Assembly (NCBI GenBank): GCA_041394705.1
Contig: JAWKHS010000005.1
Span: 1 to 64,000 of the forward strand
Length of the DNA: 64,000 nt
Direction: 5' to 3'
DNA from: Vicinamibacterales bacterium
Lineage (GTDB): Bacteria; Acidobacteriota; Vicinamibacteria; Vicinamibacterales; UBA2999
Part shown: one piece after another, positions 35,199 to 44,941 of the stretch
Position numbering within the stretch: position 1 is the first letter of the stretch
Layout of the letters: the number at the start of each line of letters is the position of its first letter
Made by a program: the position numbers and the translations under genes
Notes under the pieces: generated by a model
Databases searched by the model: none
Seen by the model: only the letters and a program-made list of their open reading frames with translations
What the model was told of the DNA's origin: nothing

Positions 35199-37844
35199 CT
35201 ATTCCGCCCGCAGCGCCACGGAGGGATCCACCGCGAGCGCGCGCCGGCACGGGACCAGCGCGGCGAGCCCGCCGGCGGCCGCCAGGGCCGCGATGGCCGC
35301 CGCGTACGCGATCGCATCCGGCCCGCCGGGCCCGTACACGAAGCGATCGATCGTACCGGTGGCGAGCCATGCCCCGGCGATGCCGAGCACGGCGCCGGCG
35401 CTCAGCGTCGCGCCCACGTGCCGCGCGATCAGGCCGACGACGTCGAGCCCGGTCGCACCGACGGCCCGCCGGACGCCGATCTCGCGCACGCGCGCGGCGA
35501 CCGACTGCGCCATCAGCCCGTAGAGCCCGACGGAGGCCACGATCAAGGCGGCGGCCGCGAAGAGCGCCATCAGGGCCATCAGCAGCCGCGGCAGCGCGAC
35601 GACGGTCTGGCCGAGCTGGGCCACCGTTCGGACGCGGAACATGGGGACGTCGGGGTCGAGCCCGTTCAGCACCGCGCGCACGCCCGCGACCTCGGGCGTC
35701 CGGCCGGCGCCGCGGATGGCAATCGAGACGAACGAGGTCGGCTCCTGCGCGTGCGGCACGTACAGCGTCGGTCGTTGCGGCCGGTCGACCGGGCCCTCGC
35801 GCAGGTTGGCGACGACGCCCACCACCGTGCCGCCCGTCCGCGCGTCGCGCTGCGCCAGGTGCGTGCCGATCTGCAGCGAGTGGCCCAGGGGATCGGCGTC
35901 CGGCCACAGCACCCGCGCCGCCTGCTCGTCCACCATCACCACGCGAGGCTGACCGGCGCCGTCGCCGGAGCCGAACCCCCGGCCGCGCGTCACGGCGATG
36001 CCCATCGCCTTGAAGTAGTCCGGGGTCACCGCCCGCACGGCCACGAGCACTTCCTCCTGCGGCGTCACCGGCATGGCCACGCCGTCGCGCGACAGCACCG
36101 AGATGCTGTAGCCGAAGCCCGTGAGCGGCAGCCCGAACACCGCGCCCGTCGCCTCGACGCCCGGCAGGGCGCGAATGCCGGCGAGGGCGCGTTCGACGTA
36201 GGCGGCGCGCGAAGCCGGCGTCCCGTACCGGGCGTCGGGCAGCGTGAGCGACGTCGTGAGGATCGTGTCGCTCACGTCGAAGCCGCGAGGTACGGCCGTC
36301 ATGCGCGAGAAGCTGCGCAGCAGCGTCAGCGCCCCGATGACGAGCACGAGCGCGAGGGCGACCTCGGCGACGACGAGGAGCGAGCGCGAACGCGCCGACG
36401 AGGTGGACCGCAGCCCGTCGTGCGCGCCGGCCAGGCGCGCGGCCCGTGACGCACGCCACGCCGGCAGGACCCCGACCGCCAGCGCCGTGAGCGACGCGAG
36501 CAGCACCGTGGCGGCGAGGGACACGGCGTCGAGCCGCGTGCCGGCCAGGATCGGCCAGCGCTCGGCGAACTCCAGGGTCGCCATCCCCCGGACGGCGGCC
36601 CAGGCGAGGCCGGCGCCGGCGACGGCGCCCGCGCCTGCCAGCACGACGGCTTCGGCCAGCGCGCCCCGGACCAGGCGCCACGGCGCCGCGCCGAGCGCCG
36701 CCCGGAGGGCCAGGTCCTGCGTCTGCCCCAGGGCCCGCGTCAGGACGAGGCCGGCGACGTTCACGCACACGACGAGCAGGACGAGGCCGGCGGCCGCGAG
36801 CAGCATGAGCAGCGAGGCGCGCACGCCGCCGGCGATCGCGTCTCGCAGGGGCGTCACGATCACGGTGCGCTCGTCGTTGGTGCGGGGATAGGCCGCGGCG
36901 AGCCGTGCCGCGATGGCCCGGAGATCGGCGCTCGCCTCCGCCATCGTGCGGTCCCCCCGCAGACGTCCGACCACGTCGAGGTACATCGCGCCGCGCTGGG
37001 TCTCGAGATCGCGGGGCGTGAATCCGAGCGGCACCCAGACGTCGGCATCCAGCGGATACGCCGCGCCCGCCGGCAGGATGCCGACGACCTCGCGGGCCAC
37101 GCCGTCCACCGTGACCAGCGTGCCGACGAGGTGCTCCGACCGGCCGTAGCGGCTGGCCCACAGGCGTTCGCTCAGCACGGCCACCGGCGCGGCGCCCTCG
37201 CCGACGTCGCTGGCCGTCAGGAGGCGCCCGCGCGCCGCGGGCCTGCCGAGCACGTCGAAGAACTCGCCCGTCACCGACGCGCCCGAGACCTGCTCGGCCG
37301 GGGTCGTGCCCGACACGGCGAAGCTCTCGGTCGAGATCGCGGCCAGCGCGTCGAAGCTCGAGGCGCCGTCGTGCCAGTCGGTGAAGTCCGGCGGCGAGGA
37401 GCTGCCGCCCAGGTCGGGCGACTGGAGCGAGGCCGTGGCCACGGCGACGAGGCGATCGGGCGCCGGGTATGGGAGCGGGCGCAGCAGCACGGCGTACACC
37501 GCGCTGAAGACGGCCGCGTTGGCGCCGATGCCGAGCGCGAGCGTCAGTACCGCCACGGCCGTGAACGCGGGCTGCCGCAAGAGCGATCGCGCCGCGATCC
37601 TGACGTCGTAGGTCCACATGTCGAGCCTCCCCTGCTGCCAGCGCAGCCACCCGGCGTGCACGAGCGCGCCGAGGCACCGGACGGCGAGGGCCGCCGGGGA
37701 CGGCGGCGTGCGCGCGGGGGCCGGCACGAGCGCGGCCTGCAGTTCCGACAGCCACTCGCGCCGCCAGTCGTCGCGCTGGTGGGCCGGCACGAGCGCCGCA
37801 CCCGCCGCGATCAGCCAGCGGCAGACGCGGGGCGGTGTCCTCAC
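35199..37844 (-). CDS. ADOP-family permease (MacB/FtsX-like duplicated permease)
   Basis: 881 residues. The N-terminal 70 residues contain the W-x3-REWLSEL element typical of ADOP permeases. Two MacB-PCD plus FtsX halves follow (ARSLLRQPAFTAVAVLTLALGIGANAAVFS; later SVGLYGLMAQSVAARVREIGVRRAVGA). Each half has a large periplasmic domain, with about eight transmembrane helices in total. The ADOP family lacks its own ATPase and is widespread in Acidobacteriota. Transport cargo is unknown. Its start overlaps the PadR stop by 4 nt. Confidence 0.92.
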   Translation of the reverse strand: MRTPPRVCRWLIAAGAALVPAHQRDDWRREWLSELQAALVPAPARTPPSPAALAVRCLGALVHAGWLRWQQGRLDMWTYDVRIAARSLLRQPAFTAVAVLTLALGIGANAAVFSAVYAVLLRPLPYPAPDRLVAVATASLQSPDLGGSSSPPDFTDWHDGASSFDALAAISTESFAVSGTTPAEQVSGASVTGEFFDVLGRPAARGRLLTASDVGEGAAPVAVLSERLWASRYGRSEHLVGTLVTVDGVAREVVGILPAGAAYPLDADVWVPLGFTPRDLETQRGAMYLDVVGRLRGDRTMAEASADLRAIAARLAAAYPRTNDERTVIVTPLRDAIAGGVRASLLMLLAAAGLVLLVVCVNVAGLVLTRALGQTQDLALRAALGAAPWRLVRGALAEAVVLAGAGAVAGAGLAWAAVRGMATLEFAERWPILAGTRLDAVSLAATVLLASLTALAVGVLPAWRASRAARLAGAHDGLRSTSSARSRSLLVVAEVALALVLVIGALTLLRSFSRMTAVPRGFDVSDTILTTSLTLPDARYGTPASRAAYVERALAGIRALPGVEATGAVFGLPLTGFGYSISVLSRDGVAMPVTPQEEVLVAVRAVTPDYFKAMGIAVTRGRGFGSGDGAGQPRVVMVDEQAARVLWPDADPLGHSLQIGTHLAQRDARTGGTVVGVVANLREGPVDRPQRPTLYVPHAQEPTSFVSIAIRGAGRTPEVAGVRAVLNGLDPDVPMFRVRTVAQLGQTVVALPRLLMALMALFAAAALIVASVGLYGLMAQSVAARVREIGVRRAVGATGLDVVGLIARHVGATLSAGAVLGIAGAWLATGTIDRFVYGPGGPDAIAYAAAIAALAAAGGLAALVPCRRALAVDPSVALRAE

Positions 37845-38146
37845 GGCGTCCGTCCCCGCACCGGCCGCATGGGCAGGAGCGCCCGGTAGTGCGCGACGGC
37901 ATCGCCAAGGGCGCGCGTGCCGTCGGCGGTCACGCGGTAGTAGCGCCGGGCCGGACGTCCGGCCGCGAACGCCGCCGCGTCGTCCTCCCAGCTCGACCGG
38001 AGGTAGCCGTCGCGTTCGAGGCGCGACAGCGCGGGATACACGGTGCCGGACGGCAGCCCGGTCGCGTCGATGATGTCGAAGCCGTAGGCCGTGCCGGAGG
38101 CGACCGCCTGCAGCACGGCGACGAGCGAGGCGCCCATCTTCCGCAT
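37841..38146 (-). CDS. PadR-family transcriptional repressor
   Basis: 101 residues: winged helix of the PadR type (LVAVLQAVASGTAYGFDIIDATGLPSGTVYPALSRLERDGYLRS; full helix given by position 6-50) and a C-terminal RRYYRVTADGTRALGDAVAHY. PadR proteins repress themselves and a neighbouring transporter or enzyme until a ligand binds. ATGA overlap with the ADOP gene places both under one promoter, next to a clean palindrome immediately upstream. The start could be ATG 38146 or 38137; no convincing ribosome-binding site precedes either. Confidence 0.9.
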   Translation of the reverse strand: MRKMGASLVAVLQAVASGTAYGFDIIDATGLPSGTVYPALSRLERDGYLRSSWEDDAAAFAAGRPARRYYRVTADGTRALGDAVAHYRALLPMRPVRGRTP

Positions 38147-38147
38147 G

Positions 38148-38170
38148 GCTGTGTAGATCTACTACATAGC
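38148..38170. promoter_or_regulatory. Near-perfect operator palindrome upstream of padR
   Basis: Arms GCTGTGTAG (38148-38156) and CTACATAGC (38162-38170) pair at 8 of 9 positions with a 5-nt ATCTA spacer. The TGTAG/CTACA core resembles PadR operators of the TGTA-N-TACA kind. It sits one base from the padR start codon, so bound PadR would block promoter and ribosome entry of the padR-ADOP operon. Confidence 0.7.
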
Positions 38171-38219
38171 CACGTGGACCGCAAGGCGCCAGGGGGCGTG
38201 GGGCCGCCGCGCGACGGGC

Positions 38220-40085
38220 TCAGGCGTGCCCGGCGACGATGTCCAGCACGGCCTGGCCGAGATCCTCGGCCTTCCGGGCGCCAACACCGTAGACGTGCCG
38301 CAGCTGGTCGAGGGTGACGGGCTTCAGGCGGGCCAGCTCGCGGAGCGTCGTGTCGTGGAAGACCACGTACGGCGGCACGCCGCGGCGGCGGGCCTCGCCG
38401 AGACGGAACGCGCGCAGCGCCTCGAAGAGCGCCCGGTCGACGCCTTCCCACCCCTCCGTCTGCGCCTTGGACATCCGGGAGGCCCGCGCGGGATCGGGCC
38501 GGCGCTGCCGCGCCAGCGTGAGGTCCGGCGCCGCCTGCGCGTCCTTGAGGAGCGCGACGCCCTGGTCGGTGAGCGCCAGTACGGGGTACTGGTCGCCCAC
38601 CTGCTGCAGCAGCCCGCGGCCGAGCAGCTGGTCGATGTAGCCGCGCACGTCGTCCACGGAGGACTCGGCGAGGAGGCCGAAGGTGGACAACGTGCCGTGC
38701 CCCCGCGAGGTGACCGCCTCGGTCGAGGCGCCCCTGAGCACGTTGGTGACGTGCGCGGCGCCGAAGCGCTGCCCCACCCGCGCGACGCAGGAGAGGATCT
38801 TCCGTGCGACCGTGACGGGGTCGGCCACCGACTCCAGCTCGCCGAGGCAGAAGTCGCAGGCGCCGCACTCGTCCTTGGGATAGCGCTCGCCGAAGTGCGC
38901 GAGGAGGTGGCGGTGCCGGCACCCGACGCCGGAGGCGTATCGCTCGATGTCCCGCAGGAGCGACCGGCGCTGATCGTTCCACTCGCCGTTCTTCTCGAGC
39001 AGCGTGCGCCACTTCAGGAAGTCCGCGCCGGACACGATGAGCACGCACTCGGCCTCGAGCCCGTCGCGCCCCGCCCGGCCCGACTCCTGCTGGTAGTGCT
39101 CCAGCGACTGCGGGGCGCCGGCGTGCACCACGAAGCGGACGTCGGACCTGTCGATGCCCATGCCGAAGGCCACCGTCGCCACCACCACGTCGGCGTGCTC
39201 GTCGAGGAACGCGTCCTGGTGGCGGTGCCGCTCGTCGTCGGACAGGCCGGCGTGGTACGGCACGGCGCGCCGGCCCTCGTCCCGCAGCCACGCGGCCAGG
39301 CCGTCGACGTCCTTCCGCGAGGTGCAGTAGACGATGCCGGCTTCGCCCTCGTGCCGGCGGAGCACGTCGAGGATCTGCGTCTTGAGCGCCGAGCGCGGCA
39401 CGACGCGATAGGTCAGGTTGGGCCGGTCGAAGGACCCGACGAGCTCGAGCGGCGCGCGCAGCGCGAGCTGCTCGGTGATGTCGCGCCGGACGCGGGCGGT
39501 GGCCGTCGCCGTGAACGCGTGCAGGCTGACGCCGGGGAAGGCCTCGCGCAGCCGCGCCAGCTGGCGGTACTCCGGGCGGAAGTCGTGGCCCCACTGGCTG
39601 ATGCAGTGCGCCTCGTCCACGGCCACGAAGGCCAGCGGCGCGGCGCCCTCCGCAATCCGGCGGAGGAAGGCGTCGGCGCCGTCGCCGACGAGCCGTTCGG
39701 GCGAGACGTAGAGCAGCTTCACGCGGCCGGCGCGGACGTCGTCGAGCACGGCCGCCTTGCGCTCGGCGGAGAGCGCGCTGTTGTAGCAGGCCGCCGCCAC
39801 GCCGTTGCCCACGAGCGTGTCCACCTGGTCCTTCATCAGCGAGATGAGGGGCGAGACGACCAGGGCCAGTCCCTCCAGGACCAGCGCCGGGGCCTGGAAA
39901 CACAACGACTTGCCGGCGCCGGTGGGCATCACGACCACCGAGTCGCGGCGATCGAGAATCGCGCCCATGGCCTCCCGCTGGAGCGGCCTGAAGGCGGTGT
40001 AGCCCCAATAGCGTTCGAGGGCCTCGGCGAGGGCCGGGACGCCGGGCGGCGGGCTGAGTTCGGACGTCGACACGGGGACGGACAT
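38220..40085 (-). CDS. recQ: ATP-dependent DNA helicase RecQ
   Basis: About 621 residues. Full RecQ layout: Walker A MPTGAGKS, DEAH (AVDEAHCISQWGHDFRPEY with the aromatic-rich loop), the RecA2 domain with SGRAGRDG, a zinc-binding Cys cluster (GVGC...CGACDFCLG), winged helix and a C-terminal HRDC domain (FEALRAFRLGEARRRGVPPYVVFHD). It acts in recombination and fork repair. An earlier in-frame start at 40121 would leave only 35 nt to the divergent gene at 40157, so ATG 40085 is preferred. Confidence 0.95.
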   Translation of the reverse strand: MSVPVSTSELSPPPGVPALAEALERYWGYTAFRPLQREAMGAILDRRDSVVVMPTGAGKSLCFQAPALVLEGLALVVSPLISLMKDQVDTLVGNGVAAACYNSALSAERKAAVLDDVRAGRVKLLYVSPERLVGDGADAFLRRIAEGAAPLAFVAVDEAHCISQWGHDFRPEYRQLARLREAFPGVSLHAFTATATARVRRDITEQLALRAPLELVGSFDRPNLTYRVVPRSALKTQILDVLRRHEGEAGIVYCTSRKDVDGLAAWLRDEGRRAVPYHAGLSDDERHRHQDAFLDEHADVVVATVAFGMGIDRSDVRFVVHAGAPQSLEHYQQESGRAGRDGLEAECVLIVSGADFLKWRTLLEKNGEWNDQRRSLLRDIERYASGVGCRHRHLLAHFGERYPKDECGACDFCLGELESVADPVTVARKILSCVARVGQRFGAAHVTNVLRGASTEAVTSRGHGTLSTFGLLAESSVDDVRGYIDQLLGRGLLQQVGDQYPVLALTDQGVALLKDAQAAPDLTLARQRRPDPARASRMSKAQTEGWEGVDRALFEALRAFRLGEARRRGVPPYVVFHDTTLRELARLKPVTLDQLRHVYGVGARKAEDLGQAVLDIVAGHA

Positions 40086-40156
40086 CGGCAGGGCTGGCGT
40101 GGGTCGGCGGACGTGGATCATGGTGACACACGCCGCTATACTTTCTGGCCACGACC

Positions 40157-41071
40157 GTGTTGACCGCCCTGGCGCGCTGGCGTCGTGCGGGCGGCCCCGG
40201 GCTCTCGGGCGCGATCGTCCTGCTGGCCGGCGTGCTGGTGCACACGCGCACGGCGCAGGAGGACGATCTCGCCGCGACGCTCGATCGCGCCGCCGGTCGC
40301 GTGGAGGACTTCTTCACGCGCGCGCAGTCGCTCGTGTGCACCGAGACGGTCGTCATCCAGCCCCTCAACTGGGGGCTCGCCGGCGACGGCCCGGGGCGCA
40401 CGGTCGAATCCGAACTCCGGCTGTCGTGGGCGCCCGGCGCCGACGGCGACGCTGCGACCGAGGCCCAGACGATGCGCCAGGTGGTCAAGGTCAACGGGCG
40501 GCGGCCCCGCGAGAACGACCGCAACAACTGCACGACGCCCGAGCAGAACGACACCGAGACGCAGATCCTCTCGATGCTGCTGCCGAGCCAGCGCGACGAC
40601 TACTCGTGGAAGCTGGCGGGCCGCGGCAAGGTCGACGGGCGGGACACCATCCAGATCGACTTCCGGGAGAGAGCCGAGATCACGGTGGACGTCCGGCTGG
40701 TGGAGGACAACGAGGACTGCGTCAGCTACGACCTGAACGGCGGGATGCGCGGCCGGATCTGGGTGGACGTCGAGACCTACGACGTGCTGCGCGTGGACCA
40801 GCACCTGAAGGGCTTCGTGGACGTGCCGCTGCCCAGGGAGCTCACCCGCCGGCACGGCGTTCCGCCCTTCTGGACGATGGAGCGGTTCGACACGAGCTAC
40901 CGCTTCAAGCGCCTGCGGTTCGACGACCCGGAGGAGTCGATCGTGCTGCCCGTCTCGTCCACCACCCTCCGCGTCACGCGCGGGGCGGGCATGCCGAGGT
41001 CCCGGGTCAGCACCCAGTACAAGCAGTACCGCCGGTTCCTGACCGGCGGGCGCATCGTGCCTCCGCAGTAG
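40157..41071 (+). CDS. Secreted protein of unknown function
   Basis: 304 residues, GTG start with a signal-like hydrophobic stretch (GAIVLLAGVLVHTRT). The mature part has no recognisable domain. It is rich in beta strands and charged loops, with SLVCTETVVIQPL near the N-terminus, VDVETYDVLRVDQHLKGF in the middle and YKQYRRFLTGG at the end. The overall impression is of the poorly described periplasmic proteins common in Acidobacteriota that have 'DVETYDVLR'-type segments resembling outer-membrane lipoprotein carriers. It shares its upstream region with recQ. Confidence 0.75.
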   Translation: MLTALARWRRAGGPGLSGAIVLLAGVLVHTRTAQEDDLAATLDRAAGRVEDFFTRAQSLVCTETVVIQPLNWGLAGDGPGRTVESELRLSWAPGADGDAATEAQTMRQVVKVNGRRPRENDRNNCTTPEQNDTETQILSMLLPSQRDDYSWKLAGRGKVDGRDTIQIDFRERAEITVDVRLVEDNEDCVSYDLNGGMRGRIWVDVETYDVLRVDQHLKGFVDVPLPRELTRRHGVPPFWTMERFDTSYRFKRLRFDDPEESIVLPVSSTTLRVTRGAGMPRSRVSTQYKQYRRFLTGGRIVPPQ

Positions 41072-41232
41072 CGGGCGGCGCTCACCCCCGTCAGGTGCCC
41101 GGCGCGTCGCACCGCGCCGCGTCAGCGGGCCGCCACGGCGCCGGAGGGCCAGCGCGACCGCCGCTGGCCAGCTGAGTCCCGGCGCCTCAAGCCTGCCCGC
41201 TGCCGGCCGATTCCGGGTCCGAGCGGACAGCC
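41072..41232. other. Short spacer before the frameshifted secretion ATPase
   Basis: 161 nt, G+C-rich. I see no clear promoter, terminator or gene. Confidence 0.4.
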
Positions 41233-43187
41233 ATGGACCCGGACACCCCGTCGCCCTCTCCAGCGGCCGCCGCCCGCGCCGGCGAGCCGGCCGCCGTTGC
41301 GGATCCGCCGGCGATCCGTCCGGCGAAGGCCGGCCGCCCGGTCGGCGACCAGCTGGCCGAGCGCCTCCTCGCCGGCGGACATCTGACCCCGGCGCAGCTC
41401 GGCCTCGCCACGCGGGTCCACGCGAAGGTCAAGGCGACACGTACCTTCACGTCCGTGCTGCTCGAGATGAAGCACGTCTCGGAGGCGCAGGTGCGGGCGG
41501 CCCTCCGGTCCAGCCCCCTCGACGCGCCGCTCGAGGACCTGCTCGCCGAACTCGGCCTGGTCGAACCGCACGAGCTGACGCTGGCGCTGGCGCTCCAGCG
41601 GGAGCGCCCGTCCACGTCGCTGGCCGACGTGCTCGTGGACAACCACTTCATCGGCGGAACTGGAGCCACCCTCGGCCGTCGCCGATCACCTGGCGTCGAG
41701 CGCGCCTCGCGCCTCGACGGCACCCTGCTCGACGCGGCGCTGCTGAAGCGGGCATCCCTGGCCGTCTACCGGACCCACGGCTTCCTCCGCTGCGCCACGA
41801 CGGCGGGTGCGTACTGCCGTCTTCGTGGATCCGACCTCTCGCGGAGCGCTCGAGGTCGCGCGCCGTGTACTTCTGGCAAGGACCTGGTGACGGGCATCGC
41901 CGGGCCGTTGGCGATGGCCCGGCGCTGCACTGCGTTGAAGCGTGAGCGACGGCGTGGCCGTGGGCCTGTGGTCCCGAGCAGGCGCCGTCGCGACCGTCAA
42001 CCGTCTCCTCGAGGAGGCCATGGCCGCCCGGCCAGCGACATCCACCGAGCCGGCCGCGAGCGCCTGCGCATCCGGTTCCGCCAGGACGGCGTGATGATGC
42101 CGCACGCCGACGTCCTGCTGGACCAGTCGGCGCGTCGGGGCCGTACCTGGCGTGATGGCCGGCGCGGACATCGCCGAGCGGCGCCGCCACCAGGACGGGC
42201 GTATCCAGTACGAGGGCACGCGGGGCACGGGTCGACGCGCGTGGTTCGATTCACGCGACGGTCCACGGCGAGAAGGTCGATGCGCCTCCTGAACCACCGG
42301 GACACGCTCCTGGGCATCCGCGAGATCGGGATGGCGTCGCGCATGCTGGAGTTGCTGCAGCGCGACGCCCTGGACGTCCTGAGCGGGGTGGTGATCGTGA
42401 CGGCCCCACGGGGTCCGGCAAGACGACGACGCTCTACGCGGCCGTGAACTACCTGAACGGCTGCCAAGACGAGCATCATCACCGCCGATGTGGACCCCGT
42501 CGAATACATGATCGAGCCGCACCTGCAATGCTCGATCAACCCGAAGATCAGCCAAGTACGCCGAGACGCTCAAGCAATATCATCTGCCAGACCCCGGACG
42601 TCATCGTCATCGGCGAGATCCGCGACTCCTTCTCCGCAGAGGTCGCCATCAACGCCGCCCTCACCGGCCACAAGGTCCTCACCACCTTCCACACCGAGGA
42701 CTCGATCGGCGGCATCGTGCGCCTGCTGAACATGAACATCGAGGCGTTCCTCATCTCGTCCACGGTCGTGAGCGTGGTGGCGCAGCGGCTCGTCCGGCGC
42801 GTCTGTCCCACGTGCGCTGAGGACCACGTGCTGACGCGCCGCACGAGCTCTCGCGCCTCGCTACTCGCCCGTGGAAGCGGCGGGCCTGACCTTCAAGCGG
42901 GGCCGCGGATGTCCGGCCTGCCGCCACGGGGTATCGGGGGCGCGTGGCCGTGTTCGAAATCCCTGGTGCTGAACGAGCTGTAGCGCGACGCGGTGCTGTC
43001 ACGGCGCTCGGCGTTCGAGATCCGCAAGGTCTGCATCGAGGCGAGCGGCATGGTGACGCTCATCGATCGACGGATCGCGAAAGCCGCCGCTGGCCTCACG
43101 TCGTTCGAGGAAATCATGCGCCAGTTGCCGCGACTTCCGCCGCGTCCCGTCCGCGACCTGCATCGTCTGCTCGGAGTCTCCGAATGA
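41233..43187 (+). pseudogene. GspE/PilB/MshE-type secretion ATPase, broken by many frameshifts
   Basis: A type II secretion/type IV pilus assembly ATPase can be read end to end across three frames. Visible pieces, in order: MshEN-like N-domain (LLEMKHVSEAQVRAALRSS, RASLAVYRTHGF, GKDLVTGIAGPLAMAR), RLRIRFRQDGVMM, LLNHRDTLLGIREIGM, Walker A GPTGSGKTTTLYAAVNYLN (frame-corrected), Asp box DPVEYMI, Walker B region VIVIGEIRDSFS, TTFHTEDS, zinc CPTC and CPAC pairs, and the tail EEIMRQLPRL. At least eight indels separate these blocks from 41655 to 42990. It is real decay or low-quality sequence; conservation between the breaks favours sequence error. It overlaps the HDOD gene by ATGA. Confidence 0.8.
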
Positions 43188-44171
43188 GCACGCCCGCCCG
43201 GAAGCCCTTCCGGCACGGCCAGCGCGGCCTGCGGGGGCCGCCGCGGGCCTGCCGCCGCCCCCACACCGCCCAGGCAGGCCGCCGGCGCCCCGCAGCCCCC
43301 TCGCCCAGGAGCGAGGGCGTCCGCGACGAGCGTCCGCTCCTGGACCAGATCCTGGAATTCGCAACCGAGAAGCGGGTCACGCTCCCGTCTTCAGCGACGT
43401 CGCCCGCAAGGTCCAGCAGGCGACCCGCGCCGACAGCTGGGCGACATCGGCGAGATCGAACGCGCGATCGAATCCGACCCCGCCCCGGTCGCCGAAGTCC
43501 TGCGCGCGGCCAATTCAGCCTTCTTCGGCGGCCTGTCCGAGGTGGCGAGCATCAAGGCGGCGATCCTCCGCCTGGGCTTGCCGCGCGGCGAACCTGGTGT
43601 TCCTGGCCAGCGAGAAGAGCCGCTACTCCGCCAGGACGCCGACCATCGCGGCGCTCATGAAGATGCTGTGGCACCACGCGTCGGCCTGCGCTGGCCGCGG
43701 AGTGGATCGCGCGCGTCCGCTACCCGCAGTTGGGCGAAACTGTCTTCATCGGCGCGCCATCCACGACATCGCATTGTCCTCGCTGCGCGTGCTCGACCAG
43801 ATGCTGTCCGCGCCCGGGGCGCGGGGGTCTCGCCGGAGCTGGTCGAGGAAGTGCTGCGCGGGGGTCGCAGCACCGACGGGCCACCGACTCCCTGGCGGCC
43901 TGAACCTCCCGGAGGTGTATCAGGTGATCGTCCGCGATCACTCACACCGACCTCGCTCGACGCCACCAACGTGGCCCTGAACGCCGTCCGGCTGGCCAAC
44001 CACGCGTCGGCCAAAGTCGGCGCCAGCCTCCGCCCCGAGGCGTCACTCGACCTGGCGGCGCTGCCGGAGGCCTCGGCGCTGGGCATCTCCGACGTGGCGC
44101 TCGCCGAGCTGGAGATCGTGCTCGAGGATCTCGTCGCCGACCAGCTCGGCGAGACGCTGGCGCACGGCTAG
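43184..44171 (+). pseudogene. HDOD-domain protein, broken by frameshifts
   Basis: Starts at an ATG overlapping the ATPase stop. After a Pro/Arg-rich lead comes LLDQILEFATEKRVTLP, then, in shifting frames, AANSAFFGGLSEVASIKAAILRLGL (positions only), FLASEKSRYSA, WHHASACAL, an HD-like IHDIG segment near 43755-43775, LLVEEVL and the intact tail NAVRLANHASAKVG...ELEIVLEDLV. This is the HDOD fold, an HD relative used in signalling with motility and pili. About five indels interrupt it. Together with the ATPase it probably formed an operon linked to pilus or secretion control. Confidence 0.7.
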
Positions 44172-44232
44172 GCGCCGCACCCCGGCACGGAGGCCGGCTG
44201 CGCTGTCGAGGCGGCCAAGCCCGGCCGTCGTG

Positions 44233-44898
44233 TCAGGCGGTGGCCGCCAGCAGGGGCTCCGGCGCCTCCGAGAAGCGTGGCTCGAAGAACGACACGTCTC
44301 CGCTCTCCACGGAGTACATGCCGCCGACGAGACCGACCTTGCCCTCGTCGAACAGCCGCTTGAGAATCGGGCTGCGATCCAGGATGGACTGAATCTGCGC
44401 CCGCGTGTTGGCCACGGCCACCTGCTCCACCCGCTCGTCGGGCGTCAGCCGGCCGCCTCCCGTCTCATCGACGGCGCGGACGGCAGGGCCGATCTTGTCG
44501 AGCAGGCCGGAGAGGTGGCCCAGCCTGACGCCCTGACAGGCGCCCTTGACCGCCCCGCACCGCGTGTGGCCCAGCACGACGATGAGCTTCGACCCCGCCA
44601 CCTGGCAGGCGAACTCCATGCTGCCGAGGATGTCCTCGTTGAGCACGTTGCCGGCGATGCGAACGCTGAAGATGTCGCCGAGTCCCTGATCGAAGATGAG
44701 CTCGGCGGACGTGCGCGAGTCGATGCAGCTCAGCACGACCGCGAACGGATACTGGCCGTCCGAGGTCTCGTTGACCTGCTCGAGCAGGTTGCGGTTGTAG
44801 CGGATGTTGCTCACGAATCGCCGGTTGCCCTCGGCGAGGATCTCGTAGGCCTTCCGTGGAGTCAGTTGCTGCAGCGTGTCCTTGGTCTGAGTACGCAC
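44233..44898 (-). CDS. Beta-class carbonic anhydrase
   Basis: 221 residues from a GTG with a strong AAAGGAGG 5 nt upstream. Zinc ligands are Cys58 (SCIDSR, with Asp60 and Arg62 as the active-site dyad), His111 and Cys114 (GHTRCG). It hydrates CO2 to bicarbonate. Unlike its neighbours it has no frameshift. It is the last gene of a same-strand set nhaR-sulP-carbonic anhydrase, 43 nt after the sulP stop, so it probably balances the bicarbonate moved by SulP. Confidence 0.94.
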   Translation of the reverse strand: MRTQTKDTLQQLTPRKAYEILAEGNRRFVSNIRYNRNLLEQVNETSDGQYPFAVVLSCIDSRTSAELIFDQGLGDIFSVRIAGNVLNEDILGSMEFACQVAGSKLIVVLGHTRCGAVKGACQGVRLGHLSGLLDKIGPAVRAVDETGGGRLTPDERVEQVAVANTRAQIQSILDRSPILKRLFDEGKVGLVGGMYSVESGDVSFFEPRFSEAPEPLLAATA

Positions 44899-44941
44899 CG
44901 GGTCCTCCTTTGCGCGCTCGGTCGCGCGCCCGTCCCTTGGC

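Noticed and set aside
33523..37908. 1461-codon open frame on the minus strand spanning SDR, hydrolase and ADOP genes
   Set aside because: It is an out-of-frame shadow; the real genes in this stretch have family motifs, and the frame is Arg/Gly/Ala-rich with no domain. Stop-poor shadows are expected at this GC3 level.
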